Positions 11,795 through 22,189 are shown, counted from the stretch's first letter. The stretch is DNA of 64,000 nt from Erinaceus europaeus (GCF_950295315.1 NC_080168.1:2548573-2612572); one strand, 5' to 3'. Notes: generated from the sequence alone by a model not told the origin. Translations and numbers: made by a program.

Positions 11795-12316
11795 TGTATT
11801 TCAGCCGCCAAATTGCGGATGCTACCATGACTCCAACCTGACCTCCTCAGGTGGAACACCTCACCAATGTGTCCTGGAACCTCACTTCTCCAGAGCCCTG
11901 TCCCACTAGGGAAAGACAGAAACAGGATGGGGGTGTGGGTCCACCTGCCAACACCCATTGCAGAGCAATGCAATGCACCCATTGCAACACCCATCACACA
12001 GCAGCAATATATTGATGATGGTTATGTTTTCCTGAGTTGGAGGAAGAAGTGATGTAATCAACAAACTATGTCTGTCATGGTCAGTCCTTTCCATTCAAGA
12101 CTACTGACTTGTGTATTTTTCTGATGTTTTAAAATATATTGTCTGACCTTCCACCTTCTGCACCCCATAATGTCTCTTCATCTATGGGATAAAGAATAAG
12201 AAAGCTATCAGGGAAGGGGAGGGGATAGGGAGTTCTAGTGGTGGGAATTGTGTGGCCCTGTACCCCTTTTATCCTATGGTTTTTGTCAGTGTTTCCTTTT
12301 CATAAATAAAAATTAT
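11795..12316 (+). mobile_element. Repeat E copy
   Basis: Sense E: cagccgccaaattgcggatgc, cctcaccaatgtgtcctgg, ccactagggaaagacagaaac, accttctgcacccc, ggtggtgggaattgtgtgg, then cctatggtttttgtcagtgtt and an AATAAA-containing A-rich end. An unrelated or duplicated stretch lies at about 11960-12145. The L1 5' end begins immediately after its tail. Confidence 0.85.
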
Positions 12317-13555
12317 GGGGGCCAGAGCCAAGATGGCAATTTGGTCACAGAGGTTGACTTAAGCTCCATCAAGCAGCAGCCTGTGACTGGGGACTCTGGA
12401 TAGTGTAGGATACTGGGCCATAAGCAGGAGGATGAATTAAGGGTCCTAACGGTGATACCACTCTTGGGTTAGAAAATAGAGGCCAGGAGGAAAAAGAAAG
12501 GAAATTTTTTGATTATTTCTGAAGCTCATCCTTCCCCCCCACCCCAGAACCAGCCCCCAGAGGCTGGACAGCTGCACCTGGTAGGCTTCCCACTGAGCTA
12601 TTTACCAAGATTCCTGGCTTACCAGGGATGTCATTACAAGCCTTTTCCTGTCCTTCCCTCTCTTTTTTTTAAGTGGCTGGAGCTCTATTTGAGTGACAAA
12701 ATATCTGACCAATGAGAGCCTCACCCCTACCTGGGAAAGACTAACTAGAGGTTTTTTTTTTTTTTTTTTTTTTTGGATACTTCTTACAATCGGCTGTCTT
12801 TGCTCAGGCTGCCAGCAGCCAATCTACCCGAAGCAGTCCAAGCTGCAGACTGACTGTTAGGCTTTTTTATTCTGTTCTATCTTATTATTACTATTATTAT
12901 ATATGTGTCCCCTTTGGTCCCCTCCTTCTGGTTGACCAATATTAACTATTGTTGTTTTTTCCATTGCTAGGTGACTGGGTGTCCTATCCAGTGTGAGAGG
13001 AACTTGTTTCTACCTTTTCCCTTCTCATCTTTTTCCCACCTTCTAGCTAATTCAAAAAAACAAAACAAATAAACGAAATAAACTCTTTCCTTTCACTGCT
13101 CTTTTTTTTTCTTTTTCTTCTCATCTTTTATTCCTTCCTCCTTCTTTTGCTTTCTGAATTCATTGATACTCATTTGTGAATTATTTGGGGGAAGAAATCT
13201 GACTCAAAGTTGGCTCTCTGTGTGTGTGTCTCTCTTCTCTATTTCCCTTTCTTTTCTTGCTATACCTAGAATTTACAGTGGACAGTAGATTTGCATAATT
13301 TTCTATTCTTGCTTTCCCTTTTGCTTTCTTTTTCCTTTGGATTTGGTCACTGTTTTTTCTTGGACAGGAGGTGTTGTTTGGCTAACTGGTATTGGTTCAA
13401 CTGCATCAATCCTTGCTTCAGTTACTATTGTTGTAATCTCTGAGGTTGGGTGACTACATATGTCATCAAGGTATTTAATGTAGCATGGCTTGTACTCAAA
13501 ACACAACAACTGAAGAACGACAGAACAGAAAAATAAAAAACAAATCAATAAAAAA
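12317..13555 (+). promoter_or_regulatory. L1 5' UTR (putative internal promoter region)
   Basis: About 1.24 kb lies between the L1 left end and the ORF1 start. L1 5' UTRs normally carry an internal Pol II promoter; that role is inferred from family knowledge. The sequence shows poly-T (12751-12774) and pyrimidine-rich stretches. I cannot point to specific factor sites. Confidence 0.4.
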
Positions 13556-14494
13556 ATGGCTAAATCAAGAGAAAATAAAACTGCTACTACAATTAATCAA
13601 GACAGGAGCCCAGAAGAAACACCAAATCAGTCAGAAGTAACCACAGATAAGAAAAGTATGCAAGCAATGATAAACCTAATACTCACAGAAATGAAGACAA
13701 CTATGGAGGAAAGGGCTATCAGAATTAGGGAAACAACAGATGAGACCCTTAAGGAAAACACAAGCTACCTCAAGGTAATTAGAGAACTGAAAGCTGAAAT
13801 AGCTGAACTAAAAGGTCAACTAGCAGAACAAACTAATACTATACCTGAACTGAAGAAAGAAGCTGAGGGAAGGGAAAGCAGGCTAACAGAAGCAGAAAAT
13901 AGAATTAGCCAGACAGAGAATGAGCTAGAGAAAATTAAGAAAGAGGTGAAAGAGCTCAAAAAGAGATTGAGAGACACTAGAAACTATAACAGAGACATTA
14001 TACAGAGACATTTGTATAACTGCTTGCCAGAGGAATAAACAGAGGAAGATAAGGTAAACATTAGAGAGGAAATTATAGAAGAAAACTTCCCCAGACCTAA
14101 ACAACAGAACAGACATTAAGATTCAAGAGGTCCAGAAAGTCCCAAACAGAATCAACCCAGACCCGAAGACCCCAAGACACATCATAGTTACAATGAAAAG
14201 AAGGATAAAGAAAGGATCCTAAAGGCTGCAAGAGAAAAACAAAAAGTCAAATACAGGGGAAAACCCATAAGATTATCAGCAGACTTCTCCACTTAAACTC
14301 TAAAAGCCAGAAGAGACTGGCAAGATATCTCTAGAGCCCTGGATGAAAATGGGTTTCAACCAAGGATAATATATCCTGCTAGACTTTCATTCAAACTAGA
14401 TGGAGGGATCAAAACCTTCTCAGACAGACAACAGTTAAAGGAGGCAACCATCCCCAAACCTGCCCTGAAAGAGGTATTAAAAAACCCCTTATAA
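13556..14494 (+). pseudogene. L1 ORF1 (RNA-binding protein), disrupted
   Basis: The intact first part (13556-14038, 160 codons, ATG start) encodes a basic, Glu/Lys-rich protein. Its residues about 75-150 form a coiled coil with heptad-spaced Leu/Ile (for example LKVIRELKAEIAELK), as in L1 ORF1p trimers. It ends in a premature TAA. Downstream, other frames still read as the RNA-recognition and C-terminal domains: ERILKAAREK, GKPIRLSADFS, FQPRIIYPARLSF and PALKEVLK end near 14494. At least one frameshift and several stops (for example within 14208-14222 and at 14292-14297) break the gene. ORF1p normally coats L1 RNA and aids target-primed reverse transcription. This copy cannot make the full protein. 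Confidence 0.88.
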
Positions 14495-14515
14495 ACAAGA
14501 ACATCACCATAATAC

Positions 14516-15430
14516 TTGCCATATATCAGAGCAAATAAAAAATTGTTGAATAATGGAATTAAATACATTAAATCCATAATATCAATAAATGTCAATGACT
14601 TAAACTCACCCACTAAAAGACACAGAGTGGGAGGATGGATCAGGATACACAACCCAAGCATATGCTGCTTGCAAGAATCCCATCTGACCCAACAAGACAA
14701 ACACAGGCTTAAAGTGAAAGGATGGAAAACTGTCATACAGGCTAATGGACCACAAAAAAGTCAGGGACAGCCATTCTCATCTCTGACACAATAGACTTAA
14801 AATTAAATAAAGTAATAAAAGATAGGCAAGGCCATTACATAATGATTAGAGGATCAATCAACCAAGAAAATTTAACAATTATTAACATCTTTGCACCCAA
14901 TGAGGGACCATCTAAATACATCAAACACGTACTGAAAGAACTAGAAAAATACATCAATAGTAATACAATAAAAGTGGGAGATTTTAACACCCTACTCTCA
15001 CACTTAGACACATCAACGAAGCAGAGAATCAACAAAGAAACAAGAGAATTAAATGAAGAGATGGACAGACTAGACCCCCTGGACATTTTCAGAGTTCCTC
15101 ACCCAAAAAAACTGGAATGCACATTCTTTTCAAATCCACACAGCACATATTCTAGTATAGACCACATGTTAGGCCCCAAATACACCATCAACAAATTCAA
15201 GAGCATTGAAATCATCCCAAGTATCTTCTCAGATCACAGTGAAATAAAGCTAACATTTAACAACAAACAGAAAATTACTAAAAGTACCAGAATTTGGAAA
15301 CTCAACAGCATGCTGCTTAAGTACCACTGGGTCAAGGAGACTACAGGCCAGTTTCTCTGATGAACATAGATGCCAAAATATTAAACAAGATCCTGGCCAA
15401 CCAGATACAGCAGTATATCATAAATAAAAA
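14516..15430 (+). pseudogene. L1 ORF2 (endonuclease plus RT fragment), disrupted
   Basis: The frame from about 14573 reads SINVNDLNSPTKRHR and CCLQESHLTQQDKHRLK, the N-terminus of the apurinic-like endonuclease with its catalytic Glu. A stop and frame change lie between 14794 and 14842. The second frame (14842-15360) retains IKVGDFNTLLS (catalytic Asp/Asn), SSIDHMLG and SDHSEIKL (catalytic His). At about 15310-15340 the sequence jumps to a reverse-transcriptase motif in another frame ([19 protein letters not shown]) and then ends. The missing linker between these domains shows an internal deletion. ORF2 normally supplies nicking and reverse transcription; most of the RT and the C-terminal Cys domain are absent here. 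Confidence 0.88.
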
Positions 15431-15464
15431 TCATATGAAAAATGTATTGTCTTCTTGTTGTTGT

Positions 15465-15600
15465 TGTTTGTTACTTTATTAGTGATTTAATAATGATCAA
15501 CAAGATTAAAGGATAAGAGGTGTACAATTCCATGTAATTCCCACCACCAGAGTTCCATATCCCATTCTCTCCATCGGAAGTTTCCCTATTCTTTTTTTTT
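15465..15600 (-). mobile_element. Repeat E fragment (3' end)
   Basis: Antisense E end: ttactttattagtgatttaataatgatc, then ccaccaccagagttcc and gaagtttccctattctt. A second E copy begins directly after it. Confidence 0.8.
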
Positions 15601-15604
15601 TTAA

Positions 15605-16640
15605 TTTTTTTTTATAAAAAGGAAACATTGACTAAACCATAGGATAAGAGGGGTACAACTTCACACAATTCCCACCACCAGAAATCTGTATCCCCTCCCC
15701 TCCCCTGACAGCTTCCCTATTCTTTAGCCCTCTGGGAGTATGGACCAAAATTCTTTTTTTTTTTTCCTGTTAATTTTTTAGTATTTTTATTTATTGCATA
15801 AAGACAGCCAGAAATCCAGAGGGTAAGGGGAAAAAGAAAGGGAGCAAGACAGACACCTATAGCACTGCTTCACCACTCACAGACCTTTCCCCCTGAAGGT
15901 GGGAACTGGGGGCTGAACCCAGGTCCTTGGACATTATAACACTTGCACTTAACCAGGTGTGTCACCACCCAGTCCCAAGACCAAAATTCTTCATGGAGTG
16001 CAGAAGGTGGGAGGTCTGGCAGAATCTGTAAATGCTTCTCTGTTGAACATGGACGTTGGCAGGTCGATTCATACTCCAAGCCTGTCTCTGTCTTTCCCTA
16101 GTGGGGCAGGGCTCTGGAGGGGTGAGGTTCCAGGACACACTGGTGAAGTTGTCTGTCCAGGGAAGTCAGAATGGCATCATGGTAGCACCTGCAACTTAGT
16201 GGCTGAAAAGTGGTAAGATATAAAGGAGAACAAATTGTTTAATAGTCAGAAACTCAAAGGTAAGAATTGAGCAGATGGAACTAGGGGTCTTCCTATGGAA
16301 AGAAGCTAAGAAATTCCAAGGGGTCTCATAACTTTAGTAATTTTTGCCTGAGCCCAACAGCTAACATGCTGGTGGACTAAAAGTACTGTCTGGGAATATG
16401 ATGTCAGAGTTGAGAATAGGGCTAGAAAGCTGGGTTAGGGCAGAGGGTAGTTGACAAACATGAGGAAAATATATAAATACTGTAAACTCTTAACCCCAAT
16501 TGATCTGACCTAGAGGTCATATATATTCATATTTAGCACAGGAGCCTGTGTGACCTCTGAATCCCTGTCAGTGTGAGCTCACAGTTCATGGTCACAGCTG
16601 GGAACATTTTGGCTGCACTCATTTTAGGACTCATCTTCCT
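15605..16640 (-). mobile_element. Repeat E, long copy, interrupted by SINE-B
   Basis: Antisense E with its tail at 15605-15625. The body runs through gataagaggggtacaac and ctctgggagtatggacc, and after the SINE through atggagtgcagaaggtgggagg to about 16215. The upstream portion (16215-16640) aligns in the same order with 44600-45000, so the family is at least 0.8-1 kb long. Confidence 0.82.
15756..15978 (-). mobile_element. SINE-B nested in E
   Basis: Antisense SINE-B with a T-rich tail, cactgcttcaccactcac, ggctgaacccaggtcc and head accaggtgtgtcaccacc. It is bounded by a 13-bp duplication GACCAAAATTCTT (15743-15755 and 15979-15991), which belongs to E and fixes the insertion order. Confidence 0.92.
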
Positions 16641-17285
16641 CGAGCGGCAGACTAGGCTATGGAGAGTGGGACACTTCCATTTAATACTGATGATTTCTCT
16701 TTCCTTGGCTTGACTTACACTTTAGATTACTGAATTGGGGGTGGGGGGAGACTCTAGAGGTTACCTCATCCAAATAACTAATTTTTCAAATGAAGAAGGA
16801 GATGATCATTTGTAGCAGACTTGGAAGTAGAATTCTAACCCATGATACCTTGTTGACACCCTGTGCTTTCCTGATTACTTGTAAGTTTTGCCACAAATTA
16901 TCTATTTTTTCCCACTGGGATACCATTTTGCAGTTTTCAATCTCTTTCATACATAGCACCTCACTGGACCTTTATAATACTCAACAAGGTACACACAGAT
17001 GCTACTGTCTGCCTTTTAGCTAGGAAAAAAAAAAATGGGAGTCACTTGCCCAGCCCCACACCATCAAGGCTAGAAGCAATCTTTCAGTTGGCGTTGACTG
17101 TCCTCATATTGTTTCATGATGAGGGAAACAACAGTCATGTCTTTCAAAATACAAGAACACTGTTACTCTGCAAAAAAAAAAATATATCAATTTTCACATT
17201 TGAAGAATTTCCCATGTTTCTGTGTAGACAAGTACATACATGCACATGCACATCTAAGATGCATATATGTTTACACCGAAGACAC
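16641..17285. other. No recognisable feature (unique)
   Basis: Ordinary sequence with short A runs near 17028-17036 and 17172-17182. I see no gene or repeat family, apart from the possible far 5' part of E at its left edge. Confidence 0.4.
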
Positions 17286-17289
17286 ACAT

Positions 17290-17430
17290 ACGTGTGAGAG
17301 AGACCAGAGCGCTGCTTTACCATCTTATTTTTACTTGTCTTTGTCTTTCTGTCTTTCTTGTGTTTGTGTGATACCGGACATGAACCCAGGGCCTCACACA
17401 TGCAAGGCATGAGCACTGTCATGGAACCAC
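17290..17430 (-). mobile_element. Diverged SINE-D-like copy
   Basis: The antisense pattern gataccggacatgaacccagggcctcacacatgcaaggcatgagcactgt resembles an inverted tRNA-derived head with a B-box complement. The preceding pyrimidine-rich stretch fits its tail. Confidence 0.5.
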
Positions 17431-17556
17431 CTTCTTTGGCATATTTTGTTCTATCTCTGTGATATTTACATGGCAGCAAGGGGAAGCTGTGAACAAGGCA
17501 GTTCTCTGAACACTTCTCTGGAGATCAGAAGTGTCAGCAAGATGATGGTGTGCCAG

Positions 17557-17574
17557 TGTCTGTTCAGGGCGCCA
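17557..17574 (-). other. Retroviral primer-binding site, tRNA-Lys type
   Basis: Read on the minus strand two bases past the LTR, it starts TGGCGCCCTGAACAG. This is the tRNA-Lys primer-binding pattern with one inserted base. It marks the adjoining LTR as the 5' LTR of a class II (betaretrovirus-like) element running toward lower coordinates. No gag-like frame follows, so the provirus is truncated. Confidence 0.75.
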
Positions 17575-17576
17575 TT

Positions 17577-17930
17577 TGCCGGTCTAGCTTCGCAGGCAGG
17601 AGACAGACTACCAGGGACTCATGGCTGAGCTGGGAAGCAGTATCTTGTTTATTAATCAGATACATCGCCTTTTATGCATCTCTTCACCCGAAGTGGCAAG
17701 GGAAAGGAAATGACTAGGAGAGGGGGCAGAGCAAAGAAAAAAAGAGTATGAACAGAACATGGAAAGCTTCCATCTAACCAGTGGGGATTAAACCAACACC
17801 CTGCACGCAGGGCGGGACCCAGGTAAAACAGTGATTATGTAAATAGACCACATCGTAAGTAATACAAGGGGACCTAATGTGATGATCAAAACAGAAGGTC
17901 TTATAAGCAGAATTTAGAAGCAGACCAACA
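17577..17930 (-). mobile_element. ERV class II 5' LTR
   Basis: A 354-bp LTR bounded by TG...CA. In its own direction it shows tgttggtctgcttctaaattctgctt at the start, a TAAAAGG TATA-like box (about 17671-17677) and an AATAAA signal (plus-strand TTTATT, 17647-17652). It ends agctagaccggca. The order and many blocks match the solo LTR at 49855-50201 (cagtggggattaaaccaa, gattatgtaaatag, cttcgcag). It is more diverged than that copy. No 6-bp duplication can be tested because the 3' LTR is absent. Confidence 0.82.
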
Positions 17931-18235
17931 GTGCTGAGCAGTGCCACCGGTGGATTCCTAAGCCCCGGAACTTGTAAACTTTCGAGAAGGCAGCGGAGAG
18001 GAGCTGGCTCTCCTGTTTTGCATGCACAAGGCCACAGATGAGGCCATCTGCATCACCAGGCCGCAGCAAAGAGCTCCAGGAGTGTCAGAACAGTGCTTTA
18101 TCTCGTGTCCCCCTTTCCCCCATCCACCCCCCCCCCCAGTGAAAACACCAGGGAGGTGTCTCGTGGCTCGTTCTTGTGGGATGTGTGAGACGTGAGGGGT
18201 TCAATATAGTGCTGCATCAAAAATATGTAAATGGT
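17931..18235. other. No recognisable feature
   Basis: GC-richer sequence with a C run at 18127-18138. No repeat or gene recognised. Confidence 0.4.
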
Positions 18236-18445
18236 GGGTGTGGGTGGTGGTGCATTTGGGTGAGCACGCGTGTTATGGTGCACACAGAACCGTGTTCCAG
18301 CTCCCAATTCCCACCTGCAGGGGGAAAGCTTTGCAAGTCTTGAAGCAGCACTTCTGGCGTCTCTGTCTCTCTCCTTTTCTACCTCTTCCTCTCCCTCTCA
18401 ATTCCTGGCTGTCTCTATCCAATAAATAAATAAAGATAATTAAAA
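18236..18445 (+). mobile_element. SINE-B copy
   Basis: Head gggtggtggtgcatttgggtgagc, cacctgcagggggaaagcttt, then ctctcaattcctggctgtctctatccaataaataaataaag. The B box is mutated (gttccagctccc), so it is an inactive older copy. Confidence 0.85.
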
Positions 18446-18760
18446 AATGAAAAATATAGGTAAATAAAATAAAAGTGCAAAAAAAAAAAAGAATCTGAAA
18501 AGTGAGGATAGAGAAAGTGATGTGGGGAGGGAGGGGGCCAAGGCAAGGAAACAGAAAGGTGGGGGGTAGAGATGCTGAATCTTTGCTTTTAGGGCCTGGG
18601 GGCTGTGGAAGGTGGGGGTGAATGATGTCAGGAGACCAGGGTTGATATTTAGAACTACCTACTTGTCCAGTTTTTTTGTTTGTTTGTTTTTTGATGGAGA
18701 ATCTACATCTTTGCTTTATTTGGAGTGGCCCAGGGCAGTAGTAAAAAAAAAATGAGTTTT

Positions 18761-18992
18761 TTTTATTTTTTATTTTTTTATTATTATATTTATTTATTTA
18801 TTGGATAGAGACAGCCAGAAATTAAGAGGGAAGGGTGGGATGGAGAGGAAGAGAGACAGAGAGACACGCGCAGCCCTGTTTCACCACTCGTGAAGTTTCT
18901 CTCTGCAGGTGGAGACCGGGGACTCAAACCTGGGTCCTTGTGCATGCGTTGTAACATGTGTGTTCAACCAGGTGCGCCACCACCCAGCCCCC
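18761..18992 (-). mobile_element. SINE-B copy
   Basis: Antisense copy from a T-rich tail through ggatagagacagccagaaatt to accaggtgcgccaccaccc. It is flanked by AAAAAATGAGTTTT (18747-18760) and AAAACGAATGAGTTTT (18993-19008), an imperfect target duplication. Confidence 0.92.
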
Positions 18993-19110
18993 AAAACGAA
19001 TGAGTTTTATAAAAGCTTTTACTCACGTTCTCCCAGGTCCTGGCAGACATAGCCAATGTGAATAAACAGCCAGGAATAGTTAGTAAGACAAGCTTAAAAT
19101 GACTAAACAT

Positions 19111-19247
19111 GTGGTCCAGGAGGTGGCTCAGAGGCTAAGGCACTAGACTCTCAAGCATGAGGTCCTGAGTTCAATCCCTGGCAGCACATGTACCAGAGTG
19201 ATGTCTGGTTCTTTCTCCCTCTCCCCTATCTTTCTCATAAATAAAAA
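19111..19247 (+). mobile_element. SINE-C copy with perfect target duplication
   Basis: A short tRNA-like SINE: ggtggctcagaggctaagg (A box), gagttcaatccctggcagc (B box), gtaccagagtgatgtctgg and a (C)TCATAAATAAAA tail. A perfect 15-bp duplication, AAAATGACTAAACAT, flanks it (19096-19110 and 19248-19262). Another copy is at 36070-36212. Confidence 0.93.
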
Positions 19248-19594
19248 AAAATGACTAAACATATAACTTATTGCATTAGCTAAGTGCCAGGCATGGCTTT
19301 AAATATTCAGTGTGGGTGCTAACTCATTGAGTTCTCACAGCTCTGTGAAGACTCTGTCTTCTGCATCGTGCAGCTAGTCCAGGGGAGAATCAGAAGCCTT
19401 TGGATCGATGACCAGGTTCCACAGCTAAACACTGAGTCGAGAGAAAATGAGAACAGGAAGGACTGAGTGCTGTGCCCAAGTACAAAGCCGGCCACACAGA
19501 GCCACCTGGGTGTAGGCTGGCCGCTCCATCTGAGTCATGGCGCTCTCCTGTGCAACTCAGAAAACCACAGACTCACAGATGAGTGGTTTTCCAC

Positions 19595-19858
19595 ACCCAG
19601 GCTGGAGGGATGGATCAACCGGTCAGTGCCCATGTCCAGCAGAGAAGCAATTACAGAAACCAGAACTCCCACCTTCTGCACCTCATCAAGATCCTGGGTC
19701 CATGCTCCCAGAGGGATAAAGAATAGTGAAGCTTCCAACGGAGGGGATGGGACCTAGAACTCTGGTGGTGGGAACTGTATGAAATTGTACCACTCTTATC
19801 CAACAATATTGCCAATCATTATTAAATCACTAATAAAGTAAATAAATCAATAAAAGAG
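19595..19858 (+). mobile_element. Repeat E, 5'-truncated
   Basis: Sense E from ggctggagggatggatcaacc through gcacctcatcaag, tcccagagggataaagaatagtgaagcttcc, aactctggtggtgggaactg and atcactaataaagtaaataaat. Confidence 0.85.
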
Positions 19859-19864
19859 TATGTT

Positions 19865-20310
19865 ACTAGAATCAGCCTCGGTGCCCAACAACAGAAGTGA
19901 GGCTAAGAAAATTGTGGTCTATCTACACAACGGATACTACTCAGTTGTTAAGAGTGATAGAGCCACCTTCTTCACTTCATCTTGGACGAAACTTGAAAGA
20001 ATCTTGTGAGGTGAGATCAGCCAGAAAGAGAAGGATGAATATGAGATGATCTCACTCATGGGCAGAACTTAAGAAACAGGAACAGAAAAGGGAAACACAA
20101 AGTGAAATTTGAGCTGAGTTTGGTGTGTCAGGTCAAAGTAAAGGATTCTGGGACAGGTGGGCATGGTGGGGCCGGAGGATATGGGTCCTGGTGCCTGCTG
20201 ATGAAACATATGCTGGTGTGAGTTTGGGAGATGCGTGTTTTGCAGACACCTATCCTGGTGAGATGAGACGTGTGTGCCAACAACTGTACTGTGAACCTTT
20301 AACATCCCAA
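19865..20310 (+). mobile_element. L1 ORF2 C-terminus and 3' UTR fragment
   Basis: It reads gcccaacaacagaagtgagg, ttgtggtctatctacacaacgg, atactactcagttgttaag and gatgaatatgagatgatctcactcatggg. These are the last part of L1 ORF2 (human-type YTMEYY-AIK-EF region), here with stops and frameshifts. The L1 3' UTR block gtttggtgtgtcaggtcaaagtaaaggattctggg follows. Confidence 0.8.
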
Positions 20311-21531
20311 GAAAGAAAAGGTGAGAAAGAAGATGCTGGTGCCAAGAATGTGACTGTGGCATTTCCAAGCCCATCTTCACTGCAGGGATCTGGGTGTGTG
20401 AAAGGGTAGGAATTATGCCCTTTCAAAGGCAGACTGAGAATCCCCCTCTGATGGGTTTTAGTGTTAACACCTCCCCTTTCCTCCCTGCACTCCAAGTTAT
20501 TGGCAGCTTTTTGTGAAGGAGGAAAAGGATTAGGAACAGAGTAATTCTCTGTCTTCATTGATTTTAGGCACTGTTTACCTGCAAGTTTTTTTTTTTGTAA
20601 CTTTCCTGCTTTTTTTCACCAGATGTGCAGAAGGGGGTGGGGAGGGATTTATTCAAGGATGGCTCCAAGAGTTGTCAAGGTCAGGAGCTAGAACTCCTGC
20701 CTCTCAGCGAGTCAATTCTTTTTCTCATCAGCTCAGCAGTCAAGCAGGAATAAAGGATCATTGGCAGGTCTAGAGGCTAGTTTAGTGGCGAGCAGGAACT
20801 AGCCAGCACCTCACATGTGTTGTTGCTTCTGGTGGGAGCTGCCTTCAATGGTGTTTTGAAGAGGGGCAGGCTTAGGGTGCTGGCTTGGGGGGCCAGTGGC
20901 TCCGGGAGGGTCAAGCAGAAGCTATGTCACTGCCTTGCCTGCATCTGTTAGAAGGAACACAGATTCAATGAAAGGGCAGCAATAGGAATAAACTCAGTGG
21001 ACACGATCTACTTTCAGGGTGAGAACATACATGGCTTCCTTTGTTTTCCGAAAGATGATTTGCCACTTTATAGATTACAGATCTGTGCTGAATAGCCTTT
21101 GAAACTCTCTCTGCTGCTGCTTCTCTGGGGAGACCAGGGGAAGGAAAATGCTCTTAGATTCATGGCCGTAGTAAGTATTTCCCAATTAAAAACCAGCCGA
21201 CCAAGCAAATAACGCAATAAACCGACACTTAGGGAATCTGGACATGGCCATCGGTTAGAGCCCAGGTTGTGGAAGCATGTGCAGAGAGACTTTTTTTTTC
21301 TTATCCAAAGCGAAATAGAGCAGCAACCCCGGGCCATTATCATCAACTGTAAATGTGAAAACCACTGAATATGTTTACCTTTCCCCTTTGAGTGTACTTA
21401 GGCAGAAAAGGAGAGAGGACATCCCCCAGGGTCCTGTTCAGGAATGGATTCAAGGAGGAGAGGGGTTTCCCTCTCTCCAAGCTTAATGGTCTATGGGGGG
21501 GGGGTCCACTTTGCTATTTTCTGGCCAGCAC
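20311..21531. other. No recognisable feature (unique)
   Basis: Over 1 kb with no repeat family identified and no convincing exon. The frame at 20558-20773 starts in a T run and has no known domain. Confidence 0.45.
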
Positions 21532-21972
21532 TGCTGGGAACACTGTTCACTTACAGTGAGCAAGAGGAATTATGGGACACGACCATAATATGGTTCTACA
21601 TCCACAGTATACCACAGATGTCAGATGCACACAAGCTCACAAGGGATTGTGGGTATAGGAAGTTACTTAAATGCTGGACGTCCCTATTCTGCTGCTTGTC
21701 CTTTCTGCTCTCCTCACCTGCCTTCCATTGCTCCTTTTCCCATCAGTCTTCTCCCAGGACCTGATGAAGCCATTTCCCAGGGACCCACACGCTCTAGCTG
21801 AACGCAGGTAGATCATGCTTAAGGACAGTGGCTCATGTCACATCGCTGTCTTTCTCTCTAGTTTGCAGCTATGGGCTCTATGTAGCTAAATAAACTCATG
21901 TTGTAATAAGCCTCTCAGTTTGTTAACCTCCCAGCAAAAGTCACCAGTAGTTATTATTTTAATGACTATATC
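21532..21972 (+). mobile_element. ERV LTR (second family)
   Basis: About 440 bp from tgctgggaacactgttcac to the primer-binding site. It contains ggaattatgggacacg near its start, a conserved core (cacaagggattgtgggtataggaagttactta, about 21638-21670) also present at 59035-59070, and AATAAA at 21889-21894. The terminal CA appears mutated (tatatc before the PBS). Class II assignment comes from the tRNA-Lys site that follows. Confidence 0.75.
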
Positions 21973-22046
21973 TGGTGCCCAATGTGGGGACCGAACTCAT
22001 GATTCTGAGGCTAAGGGTCTCAATTTCTAGAGACCCACTGAGCTAA
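21973..22046 (-). other. Near-complete tRNA-Lys(CTT) complement after LTR
   Basis: On the plus strand it begins TGGTGCCCAATGTGGGGA, the PBS pattern for tRNA-Lys, including the TGG that pairs with the post-transcriptional CCA end. Similarity continues past the 18-nt PBS through the T arm (CCGAACTCATGA), the anticodon arm (TGAGGCTAAGGGTCTCA, giving anticodon CTT) and the D arm (ACCCACTGAGCTAAC). The whole tRNA is therefore represented in antisense. It is not a functional tRNA gene: the acceptor stem is degraded and several stems are mismatched. Confidence 0.7.
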
Positions 22047-22050
22047 CAGA

Positions 22051-22170
22051 GTTCACTTGTGGTGAAGAAAAGGAATTATGGGACATGAACATAATTGGCA
22101 TGTGGCTGATGTCAGCTGAATGCTAATTATGCCCATGCCCCATAATTCCTTTTGCTCACCACAAGTGAAC
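22051..22170. repeat. Palindrome of LTR 5' ends (51-bp arms)
   Basis: The left arm 22051-22101 and right arm 22120-22170 are inverted copies with only a few mismatches. They share gttcacttgtggtga, aaaggaattatggg, cataatt and gcat. An 18-bp centre separates them. Both arms resemble the start of the LTR at 21532. The structure could fold into a hairpin or cruciform. Confidence 0.8.
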
Positions 22171-22189
22171 TGTGTTCTCGAGCCAGCAC

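Larger units (their letters stand above)
12317..15440 (+). mobile_element. L1 retrotransposon, internally deleted
   Basis: The left end (gggggccagagccaagatggc) matches the usual start of mammalian L1 5' UTRs. A 5' UTR, a broken ORF1 and the ORF2 endonuclease follow in order. ORF2 then jumps into a short reverse-transcriptase segment and stops near 15430 without the ORF2 C-terminus or 3' UTR. The element is therefore 5'-complete, rare among L1 copies, but dead: it has frameshifts, stops and a deletion of most of ORF2. Repeat E in antisense follows directly. Confidence 0.88.

Noticed and set aside
21973..22046. Functional tRNA-Lys gene on the minus strand
   Set aside because: It includes the CCA complement, the acceptor and D stems are mismatched, and it sits where a primer-binding site should be beside an LTR.
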